DNA from: Areca catechu | Taxonomy: Eukaryota; Streptophyta; Magnoliopsida; Arecales; Arecaceae | DNA length: 64,000 nt | NCBI GenBank assembly: GCA_021397845.1 | Contig: CM038052.1 | Coordinates: 45,282,949-45,346,948, forward strand | Reading direction: 5' to 3' | Part shown: piece after piece, positions 23,360 to 34,861 of the stretch | Numbering within the stretch: position 1 is the stretch's first letter | Layout of the letters: each line of letters starts with the position of its first letter | Notes under the pieces: generated by a model | The model's database searches: none | What the model was told of the DNA's origin: nothing | The model's input: only the letters and a program-made list of their open reading frames with translations | Made by a program: the position numbers and the translations under genes

Positions 23360-24170
23360 GGGTCAGTAAATGGATCAGAGTCACCATCTAGGACATCAAG
23401 TCGAACCGATGCCAACAACGACCCAGTATTCCACTGTTCATGGTGCACCAACTTAAACTAGCATTGATCTATCCCCATTAAAGGTCATCTTCTAATGCTT
23501 TCTCTCCCCTAGTTTTGATGCAGCCGCTATTGTTGGCTTGTATGATGTGGGTCCTGCTTCCACTTCACCACCCTCTCGAATAATGTAGTTTCTTCCTTCC
23601 ATTTCATTATTTTTTGACCAACTAAAATCGAGTTGAAGGGAAAATCAAGGAAGTTGCTAATCCGGTTAGAGGAGTAGTCGAGGTGGTCTTCGATTCAGCT
23701 AGAAGAGAGCCATAGGAGGGGTCCTTATGGTCACCAAGCTAAAGGTGGGATCTCCTCATGGGTGCTAACTTAAGCCATGCCATGGGGCCTTCTTGCAATC
23801 TTCGATCTGACCACAGGAAGGGCCGAGGTGGTGTTCTTATGATTTTTGATCCTCCATTGGAGGGTCAAGGTGGGATCCCTATTGCGGTCATCAATTCGAC
23901 CACAGGAGAAGCCAAGGTGGGAACACTTGTGGGCACTGATTTGACCAGAGGAAAGGAGGGATTGTCTTTCCACTGACCCACTCAGAGTTGAGCATGAGGA
24001 GGAAAACTTTGAGAGTGATGATCGGAGTAGAGGTGCTGAGGTGGTGGGCTTCTTGCAGGCACTGATGAGACCTTTTCATGATCGACGATCCCAAGAGGGG
24101 CCGAAGGGTTTGCCTAACTATTGACCTAGTCAGAGCAGGCTAGAGGAGCTACCTTCTTCACTCTTCCTCC
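23360..24170 (-). repeat. copy of the 14440-15660 segment
   Basis: 23360-23690 matches 14440-14820 ('aaatggatcagagtcaccat', then the 'tttctcccctag' region). 23690-24170 holds the same degenerate 'gccgaggtggt' repeats as 14831-15670. On the minus strand, 'DGDSDPFTDPLNDP' near 23390-23340 looks like a Gag N-terminal motif of Tat elements, but this is uncertain. Confidence 0.4.
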
Positions 24171-25339
24171 CTCAAGAATATTGCCTCAATGGTGGCATCG
24201 GAGATGTAGAAGGGTGGTCGGCGAGCGTTCAACAAAAGGTGGAGGAGATGGCGGTGACTCAAGTGGCCATGGGGAGGGGATGGCAGAGACTGGTGGTTTT
24301 CCATGGATGGAGAGGGATGGCAGTGGAGGTACAGAAGGCACCATTTTGAGAGGTGGACGAAGATGGAGGCAAAGGACCTTCGACCGGTTTCCCATGGATG
24401 AAGATGGAGATAGGGGTGAGAAAGCCTTTAAAACTTTTATTTGGATGGTATTAGAAGTGATAGGAGGATGCCACTTCTCCCTCTCTCTTATTATTTTATT
24501 TTCTTCTACAAAAGGTACTTACAGGAAGTGATGGAGTGTCAGAGAGATATTATTTCTCTCTTTTTTCCTCTCCTCCTCTTCTTCTTCTTCTTCCTTTTCT
24601 TTTTTTTTAATCATTGCTTGGGTGGCGACCACTTTGCAGCCCTTAGACATTTCTAATAAAACTAATATAAATAAAGAAGTTTTTACCTGCATCCTTTTTG
24701 TTCATCTAGTAGGGCAAAAGTGCTAATGCTTTGTTTCAATCTGAGGAACCAGTCAGTCATTTATCAATTACTAAGGTTATTATGGGACTAAAGGTGCCCT
24801 CCTTTTGATTTTTACCATGGCTTCCTTCCTTATTTTAGACCAAGCCAACCCCACCCAAGTCAAGGATTGGGGGTACTACGTATGACCGGGGGTACTGCGT
24901 ACGACCAAAGTGGCCCTTTCTCTTGCATCATTCTCTACTCACCATCGGGGTCTCCACTATGGCACTCCCCCATGATAGTGTCCCCTTTATTGGATTTTTG
25001 GAGGAAAGTGATTGTTCTGGTGATGGTGATGGTGCCTATGGTGCCAAATCAGGTCATGACACCATAGGAAAAGGTTGCACTGTAGAGAGCAGTGCACGGG
25101 GGTGACCTAAGAATGGCCACTATCAAGTTTGAAGCCCATTGGAGGAGTGGGTCGAATGGCTCTGCACTAACTCCCACCAGACATGGAGGTAGGGAGGCTC
25201 CTGTTAGTGGTGACGGGATCATGTTCTTGGCCTGACTCTCCACCGGTCAAGAGACAGCGACATTAGCAATGCGAGCACAACTTTCTGCCTTTGCTTTACA
25301 CTCAATATTATTTTAAGCCCTTCCTCTTTTCTTTTGGTG
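24171..25339 (-). other. leader-like noncoding region of the Tat-like element
   Basis: Includes a Gly-rich purine stretch (24181-24400) and a T-rich run at 24540-24610. By position on the minus strand it follows the 5' LTR. No gene is supported. Confidence 0.35.
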
Positions 25340-26013
25340 CTAGAGTAGGCAGTGTAGGCCGGGCTCTAGGAGGCGGTACCTACAAAAATGCCTCATCAGG
25401 AGTGGCCCCGATGAAGGCATTCTAATATTCAAGTCAGTGATTAGACCAACAGTATTGAGAAGTGCAGGTAGAGAGGTTTGCATACCTTGGAGGCTCTCAA
25501 AGGACCCCCTTTTCATAGATAGAGGATAGGGGTATTTCTGGAATGATAAAGATCCCAGTGGATTCAATTACAAATTACAAGGCCTATCACATACGCTACC
25601 AAGGGCATTTTATTTACGGGAGATGTCCTTTCCTTATTTGTGGAGCCTTTATCTTTTTGTGAAGTTCTGCCATGCTTTTCTAATGGTTGCATGGATTACT
25701 ATACAAGTATGTACTTCTCTTAAATGCAAAGATATGTCAATGAAATATGATACAACTTGTTAATCAATCTAGATATGGAGATGAGTATCAATTAGCCCTT
25801 AATTGGATAAGGGAGTGTTGCTTGAAAATTTATAGTCTACCTACCACAAAGGGCTGTCAGGAAGGTTGGCAAATAGATCAGAGTTACCACCTAGGATATC
25901 AACTCAGACAAGCACCGGCAATGGCCCAACACCCCATGGTGCATAGGATATTTGAGAACAATGACGTGAAAAAGAGAGGGAGAAGCAGGCATTGATTGTG
26001 ACTGCTATCGATT
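25340..26013 (-). repeat. putative 5' LTR of the Tat-like element, truncated
   Basis: Direct-repeat partner of 13921-14591. It is cut at about 26013, where copia LTR sequence begins. Confidence 0.5.
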
Positions 26014-26023
26014 TTAGGTCTCA

Positions 26024-26807
26024 TGTGGTGCTTCCAAGGCTCAGGGGACCAAGGCTAAGGCCAAGGTCCAATGGTCATGATGATGTCATGGAATTTTTAG
26101 GGCTAGTTTGGGCCCTAGGATGAAAGGCTATTAGCCTTTCGGGTCTTGAGATTTAGGGGACTTGGGCCTCAAGGGGCCAACTTGTATTGAACTGGTTTTG
26201 AATCTTAGGTATATGTGATTGGGTTGAGTCAATAGTGTACTTGGGCTTGGGAAACTCAATTATGCATTAAGTTGGCCTATGGGAGTTTTAGGGTTAGGTC
26301 ATGGTGACCTACTATATATATATACTTTGTATATGGGGCTGATTGGAGCCCTCATAATGAAATAACCTTTTCTCCCTAATATCCATCTTCTTCCTCCCTC
26401 TATTCCTTTTTGGTTTGTCACTCTCTATCAGGGTAATATCATCATCTAAGCCACCATGCCCTACAAAGGAGAAAATTCCTTGGCGCCTAGGGACTCCTAG
26501 TCCAGGTAAGAAACCCAGTGCCTAGCATCTTTGGAGTCATCCCTCTCTCTAATCTTTTAGAGTTCGACCAGGAACTTTTGAGGGTTAAATCCTCACTAGT
26601 TGGAGGTCCCATGAGAGGTGGTTTCACATCCATATCATATAAGAAACGTTCAGGGCACTCTGAACAAGTTAGGAGATTTTTGCACTAGAGGCTGAATCCC
26701 TGCTAGACTAATTGCTTCAATCCCCTACTGCTACTACTTCCAATATAATGTTCTGAGATTGGTTACTGGTAGAAGGTTGTCCACACACCTGGAAATGTCC
26801 TCCAACA
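26024..26807 (+). repeat. 5' LTR of a copia element (start approximate)
   Basis: Ends CAACA... at 26807 and is followed by a primer site. A TATA-rich run 'actatatatatatactttg' near 26309 is a likely promoter. The start is placed at TGTGGTGCTTCC after the Tat-like repeat; the partner LTR is outside the window, so it cannot be checked. Confidence 0.65.
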
Positions 26808-26809
26808 AG

Positions 26810-26821
26810 TGGTATCAGAGC
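26810..26821 (+). promoter_or_regulatory. primer-binding site, initiator Met tRNA (copia)
   Basis: TGGTATCAGAGC, two bases after the LTR end. Confidence 0.92.
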
Positions 26822-26954
26822 TCGAGTTGCATGGAGTTCATGGGAGATGCCAAAAGTTGCAGATCTTCAATTACTGAAATTTCAGCAAGGGCCTGTCAAG
26901 GTACTTCTCAATCCTACAGTGTTTTTTTTTTATATGTTTGGCTAGGATCCAGCC

Positions 26955-27522
26955 ATGAATACCAGCATGAAGGTGGATTTCGAGAAGTTTGATGAGAAAG
27001 GGAACTTTTCCATATGAAATGTTCGGGTTGAAGATCTCCATGTCCAATTGGAACTGGATCAAGCTTTGGAGGAAAAGCCTGACGAGGTGTCAGAGAAGCA
27101 ATGGATGTCCATAGAAAGGAAAGCCTATGCGACGATCAGAAAGTGCTTGGCGGATGTGGCTCTCTATTCCATGATAGAGGAGAGGACTCCAAAAGGTCTC
27201 TGGTCAAAGTTGCATATGCTCTACATGGATAAGAACATGTACAACAAGTTGATTATGAAGAAGCGGCTCTACAGCCTTCGGAAGCAGGAAGGTAGAAACA
27301 TAGTAGATCACATGCAGAAGTTTGACCAGATTTATAATGAGTTGCTGAATAATGGGGGCAAGTTCGAGGAGGAGGACAAGTCCTTGCTGTTGCTATGCTC
27401 GCTGCCCCTTTCCTTTGCTGCTTTGGTTACTATGATGCTGTATGTCAAGGAGACCTTGGAGTATGAAGACATGATCTCGGTGCTGCGTTCCAACGAGTAG
27501 AAGGAGAAGCTAACCAAAGAAG
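26955..27522 (+). pseudogene. copia gag, N-terminal part (UBN2-type)
   Basis: ATG at 26955 is in frame with a 150-codon open stretch (27048-27500). Motifs 'KGLWSKLHMLYMDKNMYNK', 'LYSLRKQEG' and 'HMQKFDQIYNELLNNG' are typical of the copia UBN2 Gag domain, which forms the particle. Stops occur at 27018 (in 'FSI*NVRVEDL', a likely Trp codon) and 27498. The frame is interrupted at 27523 by a solo LTR and resumes in the same frame at 28990. Confidence 0.88.
27518..27522. repeat. target-site duplication AGAAG (left)
   Basis: Repeated exactly at 28985-28989. Confidence 0.9.
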
Positions 27523-28984
27523 TGATGGGGATCCAAGGTAGGTCTAGGTATTTTATACTTTTTTCTTATTTTTCTCGTATTTTTTATTTTTCCTATTCCC
27601 GCTATTCCACCTATTCCCACTATTCCAGTTTTATTCCAAGATTATTCCCTCCTTATTTTAGCATTATTCTATCTTCATCCTGTGAGTTTAAAAACCCTCG
27701 CAAACCCTAGCCACCATCCCGCCACCCCCAAATCTGGGCTGCCCGACCCCCAGCCGTCCCCCTCCCGGCCCGCCTACCGGCCCACGTCGGAAAAGCCGGC
27801 CACCGTCGTCCATACCCGTGGGAAGACGAATGGATGCGGGAGGTGTCCGTTCGCCCATGCACCGTCGCCACCGTCTGCCATCGCTAACCCGCTGCCGGCC
27901 ACTGGCCCGATGTCCGCTGGCCCTCGCCCGGCCACCGGGGGCCCTCGTCGGTGCCCTTGGGCCCCACGGACATGGGAAGCCCAAACGGCACCATCATGCA
28001 TGCCGTTCCGCCCCTGCACCACCGTTGCCGCCTGCCGCCGCCACCCACCTGCCCGCCGGCCACCGTCCCACCGTCCGCCGGACAAGGACCGGCCGTCGGA
28101 GGTCCTCATCGATGCTTGGGGCTCCCACGCCCGTGGGACACCAAACGGCACACCCTGGGCATGCTGCCCGCCTGCAGCCATCGCCGACCGTCTGCCGAAG
28201 ATCGTTCTCTTCACCTATGCACGACCGCGAGAGGATTCTGCATGGATTTTGATGCAGCCCAGTTTTCAGAGCAGCATATTTTCTGGAGCAGATCATCAAG
28301 CCAACATGCTTCTCAAAGCATATCAGCACCAATATTGATGCAACACAGTTTTTGATATAATTTATTTTCCTTTTTTGGGTTTCTTGTAGGCTAAGTAATT
28401 GAGGGTTTTGGTTTTTCTATATAAAGGCCCCCTCTCCCCCTGTAATAATTAAGTTTTGATATAAATTTTTGGGTTTTCCCTGGGTTCTGGTTCTGGGCTG
28501 AGGCCCGTCTTTCCTTCACCTACAGGTGTCGAGGGGTGTGAGACCCCACTTCCTTTGCTCGCATGCGAGCGTCGAGGGGGCGAGGCCCTAGTTATCCCTT
28601 TTTTCCATCGAGTCCCCCTCTAGGTATAGGAATTTTTTTTACGACCCCAGGTAGCGATTTGGGTGAGATGCCTTAGACTCTGCGTGTAGTGAGATGGGTG
28701 GGATGCCCTAGACTATATGTAGTGGGGTGGGTGAGATGCCCTAGAGGTGCGACGTCTCTCCGTGAAGGTGAGTCCCTAGTCCTAGAGTGTCCATGTTTCC
28801 TATCCTCCATCCCATGTTCCTCCACCCAGAAAAATTGAAAACCAAACGAGTTTGGCTGTTTTAGGGTTTAGTGTCAGTTCGCCCTAGTCCCGGGAGGCTT
28901 CTTAGCCCTCCCACGGTCCTAATTTGTTTAGGTTGTTCCTTGTTTTCCCAATAAATCAGGTTACATCTCATCTATCCCGCATCA
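27523..28984 (+). mobile_element. solo LTR, 1462 bp, in copia gag
   Basis: Begins TGATG and ends CATCA (a perfect 5-bp inverted terminal pair), flanked by AGAAG on both sides. Taking out the LTR and one AGAAG restores the gag frame. A TATATAAAG box is at 28418-28426, followed by 'cctgtaataattaag', typical LTR promoter/leader features. The block 27700-28260 is very GC- and CpG-rich and opens several overlapping frames on both strands that I regard as composition effects. No internal domain or second LTR is present. It is a remnant of LTR-LTR recombination. Confidence 0.9.
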
Positions 28985-28989
28985 AGAAG
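28985..28989. repeat. target-site duplication AGAAG (right)
   Basis: Exact match to 27518-27522. Confidence 0.9.
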
Positions 28990-29508
28990 GAGTTCCCCAG
29001 GAGAGCATGGTTATTAGGAAAAGGTTCGGAAGAGGAAGGGAGAGGTCTAAGCAGAGAGAACGGTCAAATTCCAGAATGAAGAGCAAGAGCAGGAAAGATG
29101 CAAGGTGCTTTAAGTGTAATGAGACTAGGCACTATCGATGGGATTATCCTCAGTTGAAGAACAAGAAGGGAGACACGGGAGGATCGGGTTCAATGAGTGC
29201 CATGGCTGATAAAGAGGTGGAGGATGATCTCTTAGTAGTATCAGATGATCATAGATTATACACAGATATATGGACCCTGGATTCAACCTGTTCTCATCAT
29301 TATACCCCGAACCGGTCTTGGTTTTCTACCTATACCATGACCAATGAGGGAAGTGTGACACTTGGAGATGATCACTCGTGCAAGGTCACTGGTATTGGGA
29401 GTGTATGAGTGAGGATGTTCAATATGATCGTGAGGACACTGACCAATGTCAAGCATGTTCCTGAGTTGAAGAAAAATCTGGTGTCACTAGGCTACCAGGA
29501 GCGATGCA
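28990..29508 (+). pseudogene. copia gag zinc knuckle and protease start
   Basis: The resumed frame shows 'CFKCNETRHYRWDYP', a zinc knuckle whose last Cys is Tyr, then 'WTLDSTCSHHYTPNRSWF', matching the copia protease motif (D-S-A/G-C-S). 'HVPELKKNLVSLG' follows, the usual end of that domain. A stop lies at 29406. The frame is interrupted at 29509 by the Athila element and resumes near 54641. Confidence 0.88.
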
Positions 29509-31188
29509 TGATAATTATGTTATATATACATATAAAAGTATTAATTTAATAATTGAATTATCTTTATTAATCCAAAATTGATACTTTTATATATAATTTG
29601 TAGGAAATAAGGTTACCATCATGAAGATCTTGATTTACAGGTTCAAACGAAACAAGTTTGAAATGAATCAGATCTAAAATGAGCCTAGAGAATCAATTTT
29701 TGAAGATTTGATAAAGGAATTACAAAAAATTTAAAGCAACTGGTCCATGGTGGACCAACTGCATGGTCTACAGAATATGTGCAGGTCCACAAGAAGCCAT
29801 TTTGTCGATCCACGGTGCAGAACCATGGACCGTGGGTTGTTCCAACTACCTCTTCACCGAATCTTCTCATCTCCATCACTGTCAGTCCACAAAGCTCATC
29901 GCCGGCCACCTCCCCTACATGGAGAACCACCAGAAGCCACGACCAGCCTACTTCCTCACCAATCTCCCTGATTTCTCCTCATCCTACACCACTTTCACTA
30001 TTCATGCTGGAGAAATCACCAGATCCACCGAAAAATGGCCATCCACCCCATCCTTGGTCTGGATCCGGCCAACCCTCGCTTAATCCCCCTTCGCACAGCC
30101 TGCTATCATGACCGTGCCATCTCCTCCTCTATAGTAGGCCATTCCATTGAGCATCACCAACCCTCCTCCCAGCGGTGAGTTCTGGCGGCATGCGGGCAAG
30201 CTCGATGAAGGCTTGGCTCAAGAATTCCAGTGATGGTAGCCATGATTCAAGGAGTTGGCGGGGGCATTGGGCAATTCCAAAACCATTAGCGAAGGAAGGG
30301 AGATGCATGGATCTCAGAGCACCCAATAGAGGGAAGAACTTGCATGGATCTCAAAGCAATTCAAGGGCTAAAAAGTTTTTAGATTTTGAAGGGTAGTTGG
30401 AAGCTTACTACTATTAAGATCTGGGTTCATCAACCAACCATTGATCTAATGTAAAATTAAATCTTAGCCACTCATTTGAGTCTCTTCTTTGGTCCCATAT
30501 CGGAAACCCAAGAAAACTTCTCCCCTGTAAGACCTTATAAAAAGGTTCCTATGCCTCTACCTAGGGAAGCAACTCCCCGGAGTCCCTCTAGAGCCTTTGC
30601 ATAGGGGACAGGAGGGGATCAACATAGAAGTGGGTTAGTACAGAAGTACAGAAGGGAAGAGAGGGTTCTTCAATCTTTTGTAATTCTTGTTCTGTAATAA
30701 AGATTATGTTTTCTTTTCTAAATTTATTTATTCTCTTTTATTTATTTTTTATACTTTATTATTAGATTAATTTTAGGGACAATTCTTGCTTTTCGGAGAT
30801 GCACCATGATCTGTTATGGATATGGGGAGTGCCAAGGAAAGAAGAATTGGATACCTAGTGCCTCTCGAAGATGCGCCGTAATCTGTTATGGGTACAGGAC
30901 GTGCTAAGGGAAGACAGGTAAATCCCTAAAGCTAATTACATTTTAGTTATAAGAGAAATATAATTTGGCACTGCACAATCACTCTTTCTCTCTTGAAATA
31001 CTCCCTCTCACTTGCTTTACCTTAGGAGTAGTTTATTTTTTGCTCACTTTTACTTTCACATAACAATAATTACTTTTCTTTTTTTTTAAATCATAACTTA
31101 GCCCTAAGGTCCTTGAGGATACATCCTGACTCACGCTAGCTATAGAGTTGAGTTGATGAATTATTTTGACCACCTGCGATAGTGATTA
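29509..31188 (+). repeat. 5' LTR of the Athila element
   Basis: Matches 52967-54635 throughout. A TATA box (TTATAAAAAG) is at 30535-30544. ORFs at 29747-30111 fall in the LTR and are not conserved as protein. Confidence 0.93.
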
Positions 31189-31192
31189 AATT

Positions 31193-31211
31193 TTGGCACC
31201 ATTTTTGAGGA
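31193..31211 (+). promoter_or_regulatory. degenerate Athila primer-binding site
   Basis: TTGGCACCATTTTTGAGGA resembles the Athila-type site TTGGCGCCGTTGCCGGGGA with several G/C losses. It lies four bases after the LTR. Confidence 0.65.
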
Positions 31212-32060
31212 CCATAGGCATGATTGTGATTTAAAAATAATAAAATAATAAAATAATAAAAAATAGTATGAAAAAATTGGTTAATATGCTCATCTAATTT
31301 AGTTTTCTTTCCACACTTAATTAACTAAATTAAAAACTTGATTAAAAATAACATAACCTAAAAAGAAAACATGGCACCTTATAACACGTAATTCAAATAA
31401 AGAAATTAATTAAGCCTTAAAAACTAACTACTTGTCTAGACATCTGCTTTCTTTGCACTGCATATTTCATAAAATATCTTAAGGGTACAAAATCCCTAAA
31501 CAACATAAGGTGGGGACATCATTACCCTTTCTTGGCCCACAAACCACCACCTGCATATTGCATTGACCTAAGCCTTAATTTAAAATCAATTAGACATTGG
31601 CCCCTAAGGATTATCGAGCTCACTAGGATAAGAGACACTGAGAGTAGGACTAGCTAAGAATTAACTAGTTTACTGGTGTCTAAGAAAAGGGATTCAAGGA
31701 TGATGTAGCCCTAAAGGAAGGTGGTTCTTTAATTGGTTCCGTTGCCTGACTTGGCCAATTGATTTGGTGTCTAAGAAAAACAACGAGGGTACCCCCACCG
31801 ATGTTACCCTTACCTGGCTAGTGGGTAGTTGGTATCCGACTTTGAAGGCTCAAAGGTAACCTTGGAATAGTTAGGAACTGTCTAGAACAAGAAATCCTAG
31901 GATAAAGAGTTCATTGATTCCTAACTTGTTTGTAACTAACCTAGAACTTTAACTAATACTCCTTCTTTATCACTCTTAGTTTTAGGACTCCTTAGGCTCT
32001 CATCTCTAGTCTTCTCCTCTATCTTTCTTCTCTCTTCTTCCCCCCTCCCCTCTCTAAGAA
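31212..32060 (+). other. 5' leader of the Athila element
   Basis: 31490-31960 shares ordered blocks with the chromovirus leaders: 'gacctaagccttaatttaaa', 'ggattcaaggatgatgtagc', 'ctgacttggccaattgattt' + 'ggtgtctaag', and 'cccttacctggct'. No gene is present. A/T-rich runs lie near 31235-31265. Confidence 0.7.
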
Positions 32061-32472
32061 AATATATTAGAAAAACTTAGGAGAGGATTGCTTTGATCTA
32101 CGATCCTTGATTAAATATTTCAAAATTATCAGAATAATTCGATGAATTGGAGTAGTATTGGGAACATGTATCTCAATAGTAGAGTGGATAAGTTGTCTTA
32201 TGCCTTCAATACCATACCCTATGAATTCAATCATCTACCAACTATCAAACACTCTTCCACTCCATCCTTTTTTCCTGCACAACAGGCATGCTCCACATAT
32301 CTGATCCAACCCACTTTTTAAGTGAATGCCCAGCCATGTACCATTTTTCTGTGTCTAAGTACGATCAAGTTTATCAAGATCAAAATCATATAACCTATAG
32401 ACCAAGAGAAAACCCACACTTTAGTGCTTACAACCCAGGTTGGGGGGCTCAACTAGATTTGTCATGGCAACC
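32061..32472 (+). pseudogene. Athila gag fragment, left of the CACTA insertion
   Basis: From about 32288, 'DPTHFLSECPAMYHF' followed by 'ENPHFSAYNPGWGAQLDLSW' match the region around the Athila Gag zinc knuckle and the YNPGWxxHPNFSW motif. First cysteines of the knuckle are lost. The frame stops at the CACTA insertion (32473) and continues in frame at 48556. Confidence 0.75.
32470..32472. repeat. target-site duplication ACC (left)
   Basis: ACC before the CACTA end, repeated at 48556-48558; 3 bp is the usual size for CACTA elements. Confidence 0.8.
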
Positions 32473-32519
32473 CATTATAAAAAAACTGAACTGCACCCAT
32501 GTAGAAAATAAGTTTATAA

Positions 32520-33072
32520 AAGCTTAAAAAATGTGGATATATATCTACACCCATGTTGGTACACACGTTTGGTTAAACGTGGGTACGTCTGGTGTGGGTG
32601 TAGCTTATAGCCAAGGTTTTTTTTTTCGTGTGTGTAGACGTGCTTTATCCATGTAATATCTAACGTAGGTAAGATTGTATACGTGGGTATAAATCTAGTC
32701 TATACCCTCTATTATAAAACATGGGTAATGAAATACACACGAATTAAAATTCATTGTAATTAACAAAATATGGGTATAAATGAACCTGTACTATCAATAA
32801 TAAAATATGGATATATAATTAGATATAGTCCTGCTTAATCGAATTTCAAAATATGAATTTCCTGTAATAACAAATAAAAATAGAAAGGCATAAAATAACT
32901 ACAAACAAGATAATTTTCATCATTATATTAAATATAGTTGAACATACATAGTGGTAATCTCACAAAAATATTGTCTCAATAACTTTGTTAATTTCATCAA
33001 AATTCAAAAAACAAGAAACAAAACATGGTACTGATTTCAAAAGAAAGTAAATACTAGAACTCAAAATATATC
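32520..33072. repeat. left subterminal repeats of the CACTA element
   Basis: Repeated short motifs: 'tgtggatatatat' (about 32531), 'cgtgggtacgtc', 'cgtgggtataaat', 'catgggtaatgaa', 'tatgggtataaat' and 'tatggatatataa' (about 32810). In CACTA elements such repeats bind the accessory transposase protein. The stretch 32840-33072 is AT-rich. Confidence 0.6.
33068..33072. repeat. target-site duplication ATATC (left)
   Basis: Repeated exactly at 44115-44119. Confidence 0.92.
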
Positions 33073-34816
33073 TGTTGACCCCATAAGTGATTTTGATGAT
33101 AACCAAACATTGGAGCATGTACATTTATTACTAACAACTCCTCAAGTGTTTGACAAAGTTTTTGTAGGATGTATAACATGTTCAAACTTCAACTCCTACA
33201 TTTCTATTTTCTTGTTTGAGTTGTATTATAAGTATTTTTGTAAAGAATAACCCAATGAAAATGCTAAGAAAAAATCAAGTAAAAGGGTTACTTCTATAAG
33301 TGTGTGTGCCTTAGATTTTGCCTTGAGTTGGTTTATGTGAAATTGTAAAAGAGTTGGTGAGAGTTTTCTTTAAGTTCAAATTGTAAAAATCCTAAATAAG
33401 ACACTCGAGCCGAGCCCAAGACAAGAAGAGCCGACTCTGCTTACTGGCACACAGCAAGGATTCTGGAATGCAGCAATCCGAGCCGACTCGATGGAAAGCG
33501 AGCCGACTCTAATGAATCCGAGTCGACTAGAATCAGTCCGAGCCGACTCCTCCAGAGTCCATTTTCTAAAAGTTTTTTGAGAATAGCCAGGCGAGCCAAC
33601 CCAACCTAGAAAGAGCCAACTCTAGTAGACTAAATTTTAAAAGCCTCAGAAAGCGAGCCGACCCGAAATGCATCGAGCCGACTCTTCCAAAGTAAGGTTT
33701 TTCAAATCTGAGAAGAAGAGCTGACCCAAGCTGAAGTAAGTCAACTCCTCGAGTTCAAGATTTTCAAGAATCAAGCTCGAGCCGACCCGAGCTGTAAAGA
33801 GCCGACTCATCCAGAGTGACATTCTGCGCCCTGAGACAAAGAGCAGACTGCATTGAAGAAATGGTGACTCGACCTATCGACTTGAAGGATCCAAGCCGAC
33901 TCGAAGGAATCCGAGCCGACTCGAATGACGCTCCCAGGTATATAACGGCTAGTTCCAGAATTTGTTTTTGAATGCCAAAAAGTGCTCCAACGGTCAAAAA
34001 TCATTTCCTAATGGTCTACAATGGCTAGAACTGCCTTGGGATGATGGAAGACTTTAAATTTGAAGGATTTGAACTACCAAAATTAATCAAGAAGAGAGTT
34101 CAAAAAAAAAAAAAAGGAGAGCTTCATTGAATATCCAACCAACCATAAGAGATAGAGCACAAGTGCATTCAAGTCTGCATTCAAGCCCTCAACAACTCTT
34201 ATCTAAAGCTTGAATCAACTTTGGAAGAAGCCACTGAAGTCATTAAAGCTTATTCAAGTGGATTCAAGTAGACTTCTAATGAGCTGCATTGGCAACTATC
34301 CGACAGCTTGAGTTTGTCATTTATTATTGCATTTATTTTCAATTCAATCTTTGAATTATTGGGTTATTAGTGAGCCCGGTTGTAAAACCAAATAGGTTTT
34401 TGGTGAGCCTCATTAAAACCAAAGTTTGGGTTCTTGGTGATCTTGTGAAAATCAAGTTAGGTTTCTTTGGTGAGCCTATTAAAATCAAAGGGTGTTGGGT
34501 TTTCTTTGGTGATCCCTTAAAAACCAAAGTGTAGAGGTTTTGGATTGTGATCTTGTAAAACAATCCTACTGTATTCGGGTGTGAATATAGTGGAAATCCC
34601 AAGTGGTATCTTGGATAGTGGGCGTAGGAGCTGGGTTGCTCCGAACCACTATAAATTTGGTGTATTTGTGTTGTGCTTTACTCTGCTTAGCTTCTGCATT
34701 CTATAACTCTATCATAACACCTACCACTTGCAAAGGATTTTTAAATTGCATATTACTTGCATAAATTTTTTTAAAGACCCAATTCACCCCCCTCTTGGGT
34801 AGCCACCTAGGCAACA
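33073..34816 (+). repeat. 5' LTR of the Sirevirus
   Basis: Matches 42373-44114. About 18 copies of a GAGCCGACTC-like motif lie between 33405 and 33930. 'ttggtgagcct' phrases repeat four or five times between 34370 and 34530. Confidence 0.95.
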
Positions 34817-34818
34817 AC

Positions 34819-34830
34819 TAGTATCAGAGC
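34819..34830 (+). promoter_or_regulatory. primer-binding site, one base changed
   Basis: TAGTATCAGAGC, a one-base variant of the initiator Met tRNA site, two bases after the LTR. Confidence 0.85.
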
Positions 34831-34861
34831 AGAGTCTCTGAATACACTAGAGTAAAGATTG

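Larger units (their letters stand above)
13921..26013 (-). mobile_element. probable Tat-like, array-bearing element, minus strand
   Basis: About 670 bp recur in direct orientation at 13921-14591 and 25340-26013. On the minus strand each ends ...CA at 13921 or 25340. Each carries near that end a segment like 'tgacttgaatattagaatgc' and 'aggtaccgcctcc', which resembles the distal part of Tat-lineage LTRs. Between them lie a leader-like stretch, degenerate repeats, a large 56/112-bp array and the inserted chromovirus derivative. No pol domain is visible, so it would be non-autonomous. Neither TSD nor primer site was found, and the right copy is cut by the copia LTR near 26014-26024. Segmental duplication is an alternative. 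Confidence 0.45.

Noticed and set aside
24181..24531. Gly-rich plus-strand ORF of 116 codons
   Set aside because: A purine-rich noncoding stretch of the Tat-like element; no family match and no flanking gene signals.
26024..26807. Exact LTR start with TSD for the copia element
   Set aside because: The partner LTR is outside the window, so the start at TGTGGTG cannot be confirmed and no TSD is claimed.
27682..28355. Overlapping long ORFs on both strands (up to 218 codons)
   Set aside because: They all come from one GC-rich stretch inside a solo LTR, with no known domain; composition explains them.
29685..30111. Overlapping ORFs near the Athila 5' LTR
   Set aside because: They sit within the LTR, and the matching part of the 3' LTR does not keep the frames.
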